DNA of 64,000 bases, taken from positions 4,282,046-4,346,045 of the forward strand of contig NC_086360.1 in the NCBI RefSeq assembly GCF_036324505.1, written 5' to 3'. The notes under the pieces are model-generated. The model saw nothing but the letters and a program-made list of their open reading frames with translations, was not told the DNA's origin and searched no databases. This document shows positions 1-50,081 of this stretch, one piece after another (position 1 is the first letter of the stretch; each line of letters begins with the position of its first letter). The position numbers were made by a program, and so were the translations under genes. Source of the DNA: Eleginops maclovinus. Lineage: Eukaryota > Chordata > Actinopteri > Perciformes > Eleginopidae.

Positions 1-785
1 GAACATGAGAAGTTAGAACACATTGTTACAGTAGTATGAGAGTGACATGTAAGCACCACATTATCTTATATTTTTTTACATTCATTTTTTGACAATTACA
101 TTATGTTACACTTTCCTAAGTTTCCCAGCAGCAAGTGTGTACAGATTGATTTTACATGATATTTATTATTCATAATATTACAGTCTAGCTGCCAGAGTTC
201 TATAGTGAACCCGGAAATGTCGAGTACCCAAAAGTTTAGTGTTGGAATGTATAGTATAGAAACCAGATGCTAACTTTTATATGTTGGACCATTAGCTTAA
301 ATTGCGTGATTGGGCATTATAGCCAAAAAATACGTGGCTGATTTGGACAATTTTGGAGTGGTTTTGGAGATAATTAGGATGCTTAGTCAATTTCTGACAT
401 TTCCAGGATCAATAATGTAAGTTTTAACCAGAAAATGCCAATATTTGTTGTCTCTGTGGGCTGACTTTGATTAAGTTAGGGTCAGTTTGAAGATTTATGG
501 GACTCTTGCTTATTTATTTGAAGTAGAGGTAATCATTTTAATGGATGCAAAACCTCTCATGGTAGTCAAAATCAAAAAAGAATTTTTTTTTGTACATTTT
601 CTGGTAAAACTGCCATTTTTGAGCCTGTTAATGTCAGAAATTGATTCAGCTTCCTAGATAACCCCCAAAACTACTCGAACATTTTAGTTTAGTTGCATAA
701 AAACATGAATATTTTGTGAACATCAGTGCTGCCTCCTAAAAAGTCTCCTCTTATATTACTGAAGTTTTGAATCTGCTTCCTGCAG
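1..785 (+). other. intron sequence of mak16, upstream of the first visible exon
   Basis: AT-rich sequence ending in a pyrimidine-poor acceptor with CAG at 783-785. No coding match, RNA gene or repeat end recognised. It should be part of the intron after the short first coding exon. Confidence 0.6.
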
Positions 786-6248
<5,463 letters not shown>

Positions 6249-6489
6249 TGATGTCACTTCCTCTGCTGCCAATCGAGCTGGTCATCAGTTTGCTCGTACA
6301 GACTGTGAATGGAAGTTTGTAAAAGGACACACAGGTTGACTCTGACATGGAATCCGATCGGAATATGAAACACCCGGAGTGACTTTAACTTTATTTTTCT
6401 GATTAACATGGACTTTTAAAAATCACTGCTTTGTTTTCGTTTATATGTCAAGTCCATATTCCTGTTGAAAACACAAAATAACAGATGTC

Positions 6490-6495
6490 AATAAA
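6490..6495 (+). promoter_or_regulatory. mak16 polyadenylation signal
   Basis: AATAAA about 240 bases after the mak16 stop codon; the 3' UTR would be 6249 to about 6515. It is the first canonical signal after the stop. Confidence 0.7.
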
Positions 6496-8052
6496 TCCAT
6501 TTTGGAAAAAAATTGTAAACCTGCTTCTTAGCTGTTTCTATAAATATCATACTCAATGAAAAATGACCCTAACCTTAACCCTTTTACCTTAGACTTTTAA
6601 TACCGTAAAAGATCTAAGTTCGTCTTCTTGTATTACTTTCTTGCTAAGAGTTAGTTTTTGTTCTCCAGCCAACAGCTTAGTTTAGCATGAATCCAGAAAA
6701 CTACCAAAGTAGAAAGCTACACATGATATTTAAAGAAGCAGAGAAAGTCACCAGCGTAAATACAGTATATATATTTTATTTACAAAAAACGAAATCACCG
6801 CGACAGTACAATAAGCTACAGCTGAAGAAAATCATTACAGATTTAGAATATAAATAGTCAAAATAATCAAAGCATGATTTTACTTAAGATGACATAAAAT
6901 CAACAGACATTATCAAGAAGAAATGAACAGAATGTAAAGAGCGTTTTACAGCCAGCCTGCAGGGATAAGAGTGGAGAATTCTTGCTAAATAAGACATCCA
7001 AAATTTCAAGGTTCATTATTTTTTAATTTAAACAGCGCCTCTACTGGCAGATTAGTGTAAGGGTTTATAATGCTGTTTTTACAAAGAGGATATTATTCTA
7101 AAAACAAAATGTACATTTATCGTTATGAAAAAACCCGTAGCCTATGTTGTAGATGTTCTCAGCTGTAACTCAAGTCAGGTATTGTTTCATTTAATTATTT
7201 TGTTTCCTCAAATGTTTCTTTCAAAAAAGGCGTTTATGCTGCGACAACACTGCCACCTACAGGACTCGCACAGCTGTTGCGTTTTAATACATATTTGAAC
7301 ATTGTGTTATTAATGAAATGCTTTTTCCTTCTTCTGCGCCGGTCATGGCAGAACTTTATAATGCAGAAATATTGTATTTATTAGTTTATTCCACTCAAAA
7401 ATAAAGTGACTTGAGTTTACTTTTGTGCAAGCGAGAAACCACATTTCCTCCCTCTGTGAATGCGGCGAGAAGGTTTCTAAATGATTAAGCAACATGTCCG
7501 AAAATATTGTGTTTTGAGTGTGATGTGTTTCAAGAAGGCTACTGTCCTCCAATCAGACACAGCGAACAGTAAAATCACTCTCCTTCAGATGGTTTTGGAC
7601 ACCGTTCAAATCTATGTATTGTCTTGTAGTGAAGTCCAGAGCGATGCCCAAACACACAAAAGCACTGACTTTATTATCCTAATAATATCGCAGTATTCTT
7701 TTGTGACTGGACACAAGATCTGAGCAGGACCATCAGACCTGAATCTGAACCAGATCTGTATCAAAGAGGAGGTTGCAGTGAGCCGGGCAAGAAAACGACT
7801 TCCTTCCTTAGTTAGAGCCTCAAACCAACAAACTGTCATTTAGAAGTACATCACAGTTGTACGGAGTCCCAGAGGAGACAAACGTCACTAACAAGTTATC
7901 TGTTGAGTTATCAGAAATGGAGGTTGAATAGAGAGCTAAGTCATGTATATATTTCTAAAATCAGTGTAAATCTTAATGTTCTTTAATGATATAACAATTA
8001 AAACCAATAAAACATCTAAATCATAGAATTATTTTGAGATGGCTAAAGTCTA

Positions 8053-8110
8053 ACTTCAGAATCAGAAATACTTTATTAGTCCCAAACTGGGAAAAAATGA
8101 CCCCTTGTGT
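8053..8110 (-). mobile_element. LINE 3' tail
   Basis: On the - strand: CAGTTTGGGACTAATAAAGT followed by ATTTCTGATTCTG, the usual end of a fish LINE. Only the end is recognisable. A weaker relative is at about 17529-17580. Confidence 0.45.
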
Positions 8111-9267
8111 AGAAACTTGAAAAAAAAGGAAATACATTTCTGCTAGCAAAATAAATCAATCAAGAAAAAACAGTGAAGGAAAAATAAAAACGGTTAAAAA
8201 AGGGCAACAATTTTATACAAAATCAACATCATCTTGATTCTGAGCCAGTAAGTGAATCCATATTTATTTATTAACTCGTAAGTTTCGATTGCAAAGTAGA
8301 CATTTTGAAATGGTATCTCATTGGGACTTTTTTTCCCGTAATTGTACATTTTTCTTTGCCTAAATCAAAACACAGTACATTTACCTTTTACTGGCTTGTT
8401 TCATTTAGTTTGATGTTTTCCCCCTTACCATAATGTAATGTTTATATAGTTCCAATTTTCTCAACACTAAAAAATGTAATGTAGATAAATAATTAATGAA
8501 ATGTTTGCAATAAAAAAGGAAAAGAAAATGTAAATGTGGGAGCGAAATAGGTTCAAACTATGTAGAGCTTTTTTAATTGAATTTAGAAGTAACAAAGCGT
8601 AATATTTATTGAATTATACTTTGATTCATCAGATAGCCTGTTGGTGACATTTGTTACTTCTGGGACTCCATAGCCAAAATGTCTCGAATCCTTTCTAGTA
8701 TTTAATCAGCTTTACTGAGTATGACCATAATGCATCAGTGTGTTTTCCCTGCTGGAGAAACACTGTACATAAAAAGTCATCTGTCCAGCTGATCCATAGT
8801 GTATGTATGGTTTATCCATCAATAAGAGCAGAGTCGTTTCAGGTGAAAGCTGTATTAATCGATTTATTTTTTAAAACACTGAATCCATCAACTGACACAT
8901 TACATGTTATACTGTGCGCGCATCTGTGGGCTTCTTTTGGTTTATTTCTCCCCTCTAGTTGCAACGAAATCAAATAATACAGCTTTAAAATATTTAAAAA
9001 GTATAAGATAAAGTTGAGCAGAGCTACTCTGTTGGTGTTTTGTAGCTAGTTAGGGCTGGAATGCTTCTCAAAGGACAACATTTACTGACCGATGCAGTTA
9101 AATAGACTGGGAGAACTGGATCATGTAGCGCAAGGATCACATGCTACAATCCCCATTTATTCATTTTACATTTAATCATTAAGTTGATGAAAGCATTTGG
9201 GATGTCAAGGCTCCGTCAGATCACGCGTAAAAGAAAGAAACTTTTGGAAGGTAAGATAATGTCAGAA

Positions 9268-9778
9268 TAGAGTGGTGCACCCCGGAAATGACTTTCTGGT
9301 TCCCTCGTTTTGAGGTCAATGGTTTTTCGAATGTGTTTGCGGTAAGAAGCCTGAAACAAGGTCTGTGGTTAACTCAAGCTGAAGAGATTGACTTGTTTTG
9401 CAACATAAAACACGTCAGTAAATACCCCACTGTTGAATGTCCGAAGCTTGTGTGTCATGAAAATAGCAGATGCTAACAAGTGTCTAAATGAGAACAAGTC
9501 CGCCTTTAGCTTAGCGGTTGTGATGCACGGCCAGGTGAATGTGATGCAGTTCGTTTATAGCATTCAAGCTTCAAACTGAAACCGTGGTGTAAATATGTGG
9601 AGGATATGCTGCAGAACCAAATCAGATAAATACCACCGTATGTGTTTGCCACGGGAGCTTGTTTTCTGCAATATGCCGGAATCCAATTGGAAAAATACCA
9701 TTGGCTTTTTTGAGGGACACCTTGCGAAGCTAACTTCTGGGTTGGCCTTCAAAAATGCACCATCACTGCACCACTCTA
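9268..9778. mobile_element. TA-bordered MITE with 12-bp inverted ends
   Basis: TAGAGTGGTGCA at 9268-9279 and its exact complement at 9767-9778. The outer TA may be a Tc1/mariner-like target duplication. Its middle (AGCAGATGCTAACAAGT, GCCTTTAGCTTAGCGGTT) recurs elsewhere in the window. Confidence 0.6.
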
Positions 9779-12406
9779 TATTTCTCTAAGATATTTGGTT
9801 GCACATCTTCTCCTTATTCCGCTTTTAAGAACCAGAACGCAGATTAAACCCAGGTGTTTAAAAGAAAACTAAACATACAAAACACGTAAAGGTAGCAATA
9901 AATTAAAAGAATCTGTGTTGCTTCCACTTTTACCTTTCCCTCAATACGCACTCAACCAGGAGGGACACAAAGCATGGCCACTAGAGGGAGCTGTGACACC
10001 GAAAATATAATGTAAATATATTTTTGAAAACATGTTAGAAAACAAAAATCAACATGAACAAGAAACATTTTAATAAAAATCTATCCTGAACTTGATCCCC
10101 TGCAGGACCGGTAGTGACATTCTGGTTCAGGTAGGTCATTTTATTCTTCATCATCAGCTTCATCAGATCAGTTGGTTTATCGTTCCATAAGAACCTTAAT
10201 TAACCTTGGGTTATTGAGTTGAGATGTTTTAGTTTTTTTTATTTAAAAAAGACAAAAGGTGGAGATTAGGAGATGTTTTCTTTTCTGTTCCTGTGTGAAC
10301 AAACGTTTCTGAGAGTTCTTTAGGGATCCACTGGGTACATAGTGACAGAATATTCAGTCGAATTTGGTCGGGAATGGTCTTAATGCGGGTCAGCTCCCAA
10401 GTTTCCAAATGTCATTCTGAGATTGTGTCCAATATAATGTGTGCATTATCGTTATGGAGATGCTAGCCATGTTCTTTGGCCTTGGTCCAATATTTTCTGT
10501 GAACCCTCCTAACAGCTGTGAATAATGGGAGTACTTCTGGAGATTTAGACGTGATTAAACCAAAGTACAGTGAAGCTTTTATCGCACTTCTATACAGTTA
10601 AGGAACTTGCGAGAGATGTTAAAGAAAGACTGATCCAAACTGAACCAGAGATATGTCGACTTTTAGTACATAATATGGGACAAACTCAAACACCTTGGAT
10701 CCAACATAGTACCGTCTGCATCGAGACACACCCTGCCTTGTGAATACCCGCAACCTTCTACCTGCAGATCTTTCGTTTATAACTCAGCCTTTTGTTTTAG
10801 ATGGTCAACCAGTGCTGGCCAAAGAACATTTAAGAAGTTAACTGGTTCCAAGCATGGAGTAGTCCCCACAAACCTTCATTTCAGGTAACTGGAACACTAC
10901 AGGAACACGTCCAGATACGCATTCCACCACAAGAACAACAGATTCAAAAGTCCACATCAGCAACTTCAGTGTAAATGAGTCTTCTGATCCACATTACCAA
11001 CACGGTGTAAAGGCAATGGGTCAGATGTTCGGAGGGCAGTCGGTTCCTCTAACGAGTGTTGTTTGGAAGTTAATGCATGAGAAACAAGGGAAAGTAAGAT
11101 GTTGCTGTAGGAAATCAAACTGAGCGAGAAATGCTTTCTGTGAAGGAGGAACTCCCCCGAGGACAAATACAGACATCAACGCCACTCTGTTAAATCATGA
11201 ACTTGAAGCAAGACTTTTTAAGAGTTTGATTCAACCAATGATCAGAATTTGGGTGATATGGATTCATGGCAGATTAGATTATATAGCTACATTTGAACAG
11301 AAGGTGGTCCTTGATTTGGACCAGCTTGAGCCTTTGGCCCTGAATTTGTCAATAGGAATGTCCGGAGTTGAAATTTTGGTGACTTGCACTTTAGGACCAA
11401 GGTGGATGGACTATCCTCACTTGAGACGGGGCAAGGTTAGTGGAAGGTAGTTGTCTGGTTTCGGGCTAAGCACGTTCTCATTCTCGTCTATCTTTTTGCC
11501 AAGCAAGACTGTATGGATGAACGTGGTCTCAGTTTAAACAAAAGGGCAGTCCAGTATGCCAAAGCTCCGGATCTGCACAAAAGGAATGTCCCAAGTTGCT
11601 TGTATGGATTTTTCGTGGAGTATAGATCAGATTTAGGCTGTAGGATGGTGCAATTGTAAGCGTCATATCTTAATTTTTCTCATATGCCACTGTTTTGTGT
11701 ATCGGACGACGGGAGTCGAATTTGAAGTTAGAAAAGAAATGTGGACGACGCACCACCTGCATATATGCAAGCTTGTAAGGATGACTAGACTTTGATCAGA
11801 GTTCCTTCATAAGCCGAGGCTTTGTCTAATTCAATGTCCAGATTTCAATCTATGTGAGCCCTTTTGTTGAAGTGCAGTCCAGTTTTGGGTTGTAGGTTGA
11901 TTCAGATTCAGGCTTCGTATCTCTATTTTCATCAGGGTTTTTCTTGTGTGACCTGGATATTCTTGAAATGTGATCCATCATATGACAACAGCACTCCAAA
12001 CTTTGGAGGTCCTGCGTGCAGTCAATAATGTCCCCTAATAATGGGACTGTCATTTTGACAGGGATTCAGGAGGGGTCCTGATTTGGGAGTTGTCCAAAAC
12101 TGATCCAAACTTGAGAATGACTGGACAGCTGGATAGGTTCTCGATCTAGTTGAGGATGTCGTGATTTAACAAAAGCTAGTGATGTCTGATTGGGTGAAGG
12201 ATGGTCGAATCTTTGTCTTGAGTACTAACCTCAGGTTTGGAGTCAAAATGGTTGGTTGGACCGTGTTGAACGTAATCCACCTAAATTCTGTTTGACGCAC
12301 TCTTAAGTAGCATGTCAGTGCCTGGTGGATCTCTGTGTACGTATCTTTCTGTCTTCGTCTGTCCGTCCACCTGTCTGTTCTATTGGTCTGTAGTTCCTGT
12401 CTGTTG

Positions 12407-18985
<6,579 letters not shown>

Positions 18986-19973
18986 CTTGATACTGGGAAA
19001 AGGAAAACAGGAAAAGAGGTGTGAGTTTGTGCACAGAGTCCACATCACACTGTGAGTCACAACGCTGAAGTCAGCTTCTGAATCTGCAGTTGCTGACATT
19101 AAAAGGTCCTCTATTTTTTGCCCCTTACTGAATGAAAGAGTGCTTATTTAAACCCTTTCCAATTGTTGAAACCTTTTTATACACGTGAAAATGCAAAATA
19201 AACGAGATTCTACAGCTTTTATCCACAACTACATCACATGGGATCAGGTCTCTTCTCAGAATTTAACCCTGAATTGCCAAATCTGGACTAGATTATCACA
19301 AAGACTCTTTAACACTCCGTTTCAGATGTACTGTTTGTGAAAATACTCAGAAGGGAGATTTCAATCGCTTTTTTCACACCTAGACCACATTTTACCAGGT
19401 CCAGATCATAACCCACTATACATAGGCTGGTCATACGGTCATTTGTTGTTCTTGCTTTTTTTTTTTTACAATAAAATAAGATAAAGATTTCACAATTATG
19501 AAACTGTGTTTTAAATAGCCCCTTTGCTTTCCTGGGATAATATACTCCAGATTTCACCACTATCAATACATCTGTTATATATTGACCTTTTCTAAAGTGG
19601 TCTAAATGTGGGAAAAAACGGTTAAATCTATAACTGAGCAACAAACAAAAGGAAACAGTCGGTTGGGCTAACACACAGCTAGGCTAACAACCGGAGCTTA
19701 GCTTTTAGTAGGAACCGTCAACCGTAATGACAGTCACGCTGTGTGAACGCAGTCATCTTTAGCAGAAGTATTACACAAAAGCAGCTGACTTCCCTCTCTG
19801 ATAAACCCTCTCATTCCTTTTTCGGTTAGCTTAGCTCTAGAGCTAACCGGCTAACAGCTGCAGTACTGTCAACGCCTTGCTAACAGGCTAACACGCAGGA
19901 GGCCACTTTTATCAAAAACATAAAATAATAAAGCACAGGACAGCAGGAGTGGAGTAGCATGCTGGTGTTTTAC

Positions 19974-20150
19974 CTTCGTCACGGGTGTCAATCCAACTGG
20001 TAAACCTGATTTATCTACTGGCTAGACGGGTAGTTCTATTTAGTTAGCTGATTAGCTTAGCCTTGTGATCCGTCAGGAAACCTTTCCCCTCTTCCGCGAT
20101 ACTTCTTCTCTAGCGATAAACACGGGAAACACCGCGAGACTTACAAGTGT
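19974..20150 (-). other. rab14: rab14 5' noncoding exon and promoter area
   Basis: A good minus-strand donor (GAAG|GTAAAAC) ends this exon at 19974. The sequence to about 20150 is richer in CpG and GC than its surroundings, as expected for a first exon at a housekeeping promoter. Splicing from 19974 to the acceptor at 18992 puts ATG 18985 seven bases into exon 2. The transcription start is not fixed. Confidence 0.55.
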
Positions 20151-22332
20151 CTAGCGCTGCCCAGCGTACGAGAGCAGGACAGTATCACAGACTGATGGAA
20201 AAAAATAAATAAATATAGATTTAGTAACCTTTATTGTATTAAAGCCCAGTTTAGTTAAATTAATTAGTTATTTGTATTCCAACATACATTTGCTTTATGT
20301 ATAAAAGTGTACCAACATGCTCAGCAGTGCATAAGGTACCAATACATGTCTCATCAATTAAATCCATCCTTCCATCCAAGTGTAGAAAGAAATACAATAT
20401 GTAGCTCTGAGATGTAGTTATGTCAAAGTATGACCCAACCCAGGTTATGCACAAGTTCTTTAGAATGGTATTTGAAAGTACTCAAACCTAAATAAAGACT
20501 CCCTAAGCCAAACCTCTGAAATACTCCCTACAGTATGTGATAATTTCTATAGAACATTTGCTTATTTTACACCAGAATAGTTTAACACCTTATACATTTA
20601 ATTTTGCTGAAGTTATAATTATTCAATTACTGTATAAGAGTTCAGTCCATGTATCAAAATGTATAATGCACAAATTGTATATTATCAAAGTGAAAAAATA
20701 GCACAATTTGCATTTGAGTATTGCTACTTTTACTAAAGGAGATCATCTGAGTACTTCCTTCTGCACTTTTAGTGTCCCTGCTGTTTTTACAAATATTAAA
20801 ATTAAAGGCAAATATAATTAAGTAAAATTCAGTTTTTAATACTATAACATCATTTTATATAAATCAGTTTTTAGTCCAATAACAAACAAAAAGAAGTTCT
20901 CCTGAGATTATAAAAACATCCAGTAAATACAAAAAAAGATACAAATAAGTGACAGTCATGGAAATGTACTTACATCTTCAATAGTTCATAGTCATGTGTA
21001 TAATAACATTGCAAGTTGCAGAACAGATGCAAGTTGAAGTTATAGCCAGTGGTGGGAAGTAACATTTACTAAAGTACTGTACTTAAGTACAACCTATACG
21101 TATCTGTACTCTGTCCATTGAAATCTCTGGCAATATTTCCAATAAACTGAAAAGTAATGTTCCTCTTTGTGTTCAGAAAATTGTCCTAGCTTAATAAACT
21201 ATTTAGAATTCGCTGTAAATGCTTTGTCACAAAGCTGAAAACATGTTTCGGTTCTGGGGAAAAAAACACAGAACAGCGACAAAGCTACAAAATATGATGC
21301 ATTGATGTAGATCAAGGGAGTTGAAATGAGCACAACCTCAATTTCTACTTGTTTTATAACATTTATAACAGGAAAACACTGACTGGAAATATTTTGCTGT
21401 AAAATTATACTTAAAGTATATTGGGATGAGATATTTACATACTTCCTCTAACATAAGATTTCACAAGCAAGACTTTGACTTGTAGGGAAATAATTTCAGT
21501 GTGATACTTTTCCTTCAAGATCAGAATACATGGTCCTCCACTGATTATAACTCACAATGACATCAAAGAATGTATGTGGAATAAAAGATTACAAAAACAA
21601 ATGTGCTACCTGATATTCACAAAAGTAAATTAACAGAGAAGAGTTGTTACACTCAGAGAGGATCACAATTCTACAGACTTCACCACACAGGAGGAAACAC
21701 ACCTTAAAGACAGCTGTCTCTGGGTGGCTTTAAAGAAGCTACAGCTGCTCCAAAGAACAGGAAGTACACAAATCAAGAAATATTGTTCATTGAGATATAA
21801 AAGCCCTTAATTGGAAATTAAATTAACAGAGATTAGTGGTTTAAATTAATATATAAAGTGTAATGTGAGTGTATCACGTGTGTGTTCAGCTAATGAAAGC
21901 TACCAACATCACTTTGCAAATGTCCAAAAACAGCCTTGCACATTGTTCTGTCCGAACACAGTCAGGTGTCTGCAGATGATCACATGTTACATATTGTCGA
22001 CACAGACAGTCTGTAAATGTTTATATTCAATGATAACTAAACACTTTCATTTCACGCCTTCCTCAGGAAAATCCTGTCAAAATGTTTTCTTTAGAATGTA
22101 AAGAGGATTGAACTATGTATTTGGAAACTGTAATTGTAATTGTTATTGCACCTGGTGTCTTTGCCTGCATGTGCACACATTTGGTTGTGTGATATGTTTA
22201 ATGATAACCCTGACAAAGGCTATGTGTAAAAAGTAATCCTTTACGCAAAAGTTTTATTTCTCTTGACTTTTATGGTTCGCTGATACGAGGTCAGTCCCAG
22301 TACTAACACAACATATTGCAATAAAAAACACA

Positions 22333-22522
22333 AAAAAAATGAACTTTGTCAAAAAATGTCACATAACTGAATTAGGTTAGTTGAAAGCAATAATATTAAG
22401 TTGAACCTACATTTTTGTATTTAAACTTAATATTATTGCTTTAAACTAACCTAATACAGTTATGTGAAAGTTGTTGACATAACACATTTGATTGAAGTCA
22501 ATGTTTTAGTTATTTCAGTGTA
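22333..22522. repeat. palindromic MITE, copy A (afap1l2 downstream)
   Basis: Two arms, each containing CATAACTG..TTAGGTTAGTTGAAA..GCAATAATATTAAG, face each other around an A/T-rich centre, so a single strand can fold over nearly its whole length. It lies beyond the afap1l2 stop and possibly within its 3' UTR. Confidence 0.65.
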
Positions 22523-22852
22523 ATAACTTAAGTATTTTTAAATAAAATAACTTACTAATTTGTGCTAACCTGCTCATGTTCCCCACATATTCATCAGTTT
22601 ATTTTGTATGTGGATTTTTAGTTGACGCAGATTGCTTCTTTAAAGTTCATTACACAACAGCCACTCAAATATCATATAGGTCGGATCAGTGTCGTGTCAG
22701 ACTGTACATGTTAAGGTTTATGACTCAGGCAGTTAAAATAGGTCAACACAGATATTTAGTCAGAAATAATGGGTTGTTGCTTAAAATGAACACCATGAAG
22801 GACTTCAGAAGCTTCTTCAGTTGCGAGAACTGTAGCTTGTAGATTTGATTGT

Positions 22853-22861
22853 GACGATGAC

Positions 22862-22903
<42 letters not shown>

Positions 22904-22906
22904 AAT
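22853..22906. repeat. (GAT)n microsatellite after the afap1l2 stop
   Basis: About 16 GAT units with a few changes, starting about 30 bases past the stop codon, so probably in the 3' UTR. Confidence 0.85.
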
Positions 22907-22934
22907 GATGATGATTATGGATGCATAGTTGATG

Positions 22935-49187
<26,253 letters not shown>

Positions 49188-49200
49188 GTCTGTCTCTGTC

Positions 49201-49227
49201 TCAGTGGCTGCTGTTCTTCAGACTCAT
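49201..49227 (-). other. short upstream ORF in the afap1l2 first exon
   Basis: An ATG at 49227 opens an 8-codon frame (MSLKNSSH, then TGA at 49203-49201). It ends 13 bases before the main ATG at 49187. Such an arrangement can lower or regulate translation of the main frame. It depends on the transcript starting upstream of 49227, which is not shown. Confidence 0.4.
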
Positions 49228-49498
49228 TTCCCTGCTCGAGTTCAAAGCATGAAACAAAGAAGAGAAAAGAGAGACGGAAAGGTTTCCTCCTCAGTGAACT
49301 CTCACTCTCTTTGTTTCTGCTCTGTGTGAAGATGTTGGAGCGCTACAGATTGAGTCCGGCCTCTCAGTGACATCATGAGGGAGGAGAGAGAGGACGGACC
49401 ACTCACTGCTCTTGAAAGTGAAATCTTTCACTCTGAAACATCTTTATAGGTTTTGATTGACAAAGGGCATAATTCCTACCATACAAATACTATGTTAA

Positions 49499-50081
49499 AG
49501 AGGCCCTATTAGACTTGTTGGGGTTTTCCCTTTCCTGTACTGTGTTATGTAGGTTTTTGTGGATGTAAATGGTCTGTGAAGGATACAATCCCAAGGTTCC
49601 CTCGAGAGGCCTTATCATGATTATTTTCAGGTTCATATTTGTATTTTATACCTCCACTAGGACATGTCTCCATGCTTTAATGTTCAAAAAGCTCTTTATT
49701 TTTCTCATACTGCCTGTGCTGCAGCACCTCTTTTCACCCTCTGTCTAAAACCAGAGCCCAGTCTGCTCTGATTGACTAGCTGGCCGGCTCTGTTGTGATT
49801 GGTCAACAGCGTAGAGATGTGTCGGAAATGTCCCTCCCCTATGCCAATCACGTACAATGTGTTGGAGCGCTAGCGAATAAAAGTGGAAGTGATGTCATTA
49901 TGTTCCAGAAGGAAACAAAGGAGTCCAATGGAGGCGTTTCAGGCAGGGGGGGAGTGTGTGGGAAAGAAACTTTCTCTCGAGGGAACACAGGAATATTAGC
50001 CTTTGCGGACCATTTACATGCACCAAAAGCTATAGAACACACTACAGGAAAAGGAAACCCCCAAAAGTATAAAAGGGCCCC
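49499..50081. mobile_element. TTAA-bordered MITE, fullest copy
   Basis: Flanked by TTAA at 49495-49498 and 50082-50085. Ends AGAGGCCCTATTA and the complement of GGGGCCCTTTTA form imperfect inverted repeats. The TTAA target suggests piggyBac-type mobilisation, although the ends do not begin with the usual CCY. The interior has TCCATGCTTTAATGTTCAAA and CAGTCTGCTCTGATTG. It lies just upstream of the afap1l2 first exon. Confidence 0.6.

Larger units (their letters stand above)
6516..12406. other. intergenic / probable rab14 3' UTR region
   Basis: No open frame here resembles a known protein. On the - strand this follows the rab14 stop, so part of it must be rab14 3' UTR. Several minus-strand AATAAA sites occur (TTTATT on the + strand, for example near 6776, 8267 and 8864), and the true end cannot be chosen from sequence alone. 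Contents I can name: a LINE 3' tail at about 8053-8110 and a TA-bordered MITE at 9268-9778. The rest looks like ordinary AT-rich DNA. Confidence 0.5.
20160..22934. other. gap between rab14 promoter and afap1l2 stop
   Basis: Minus-strand 3' UTR and downstream sequence of afap1l2, followed by the rab14 upstream region. It holds a palindromic MITE (22333-22522), a (GAT)n repeat just after the afap1l2 stop, and a fragment of the CAGTGGTGG-type MITE at about 21046-21115. No gene seen. Confidence 0.5.
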
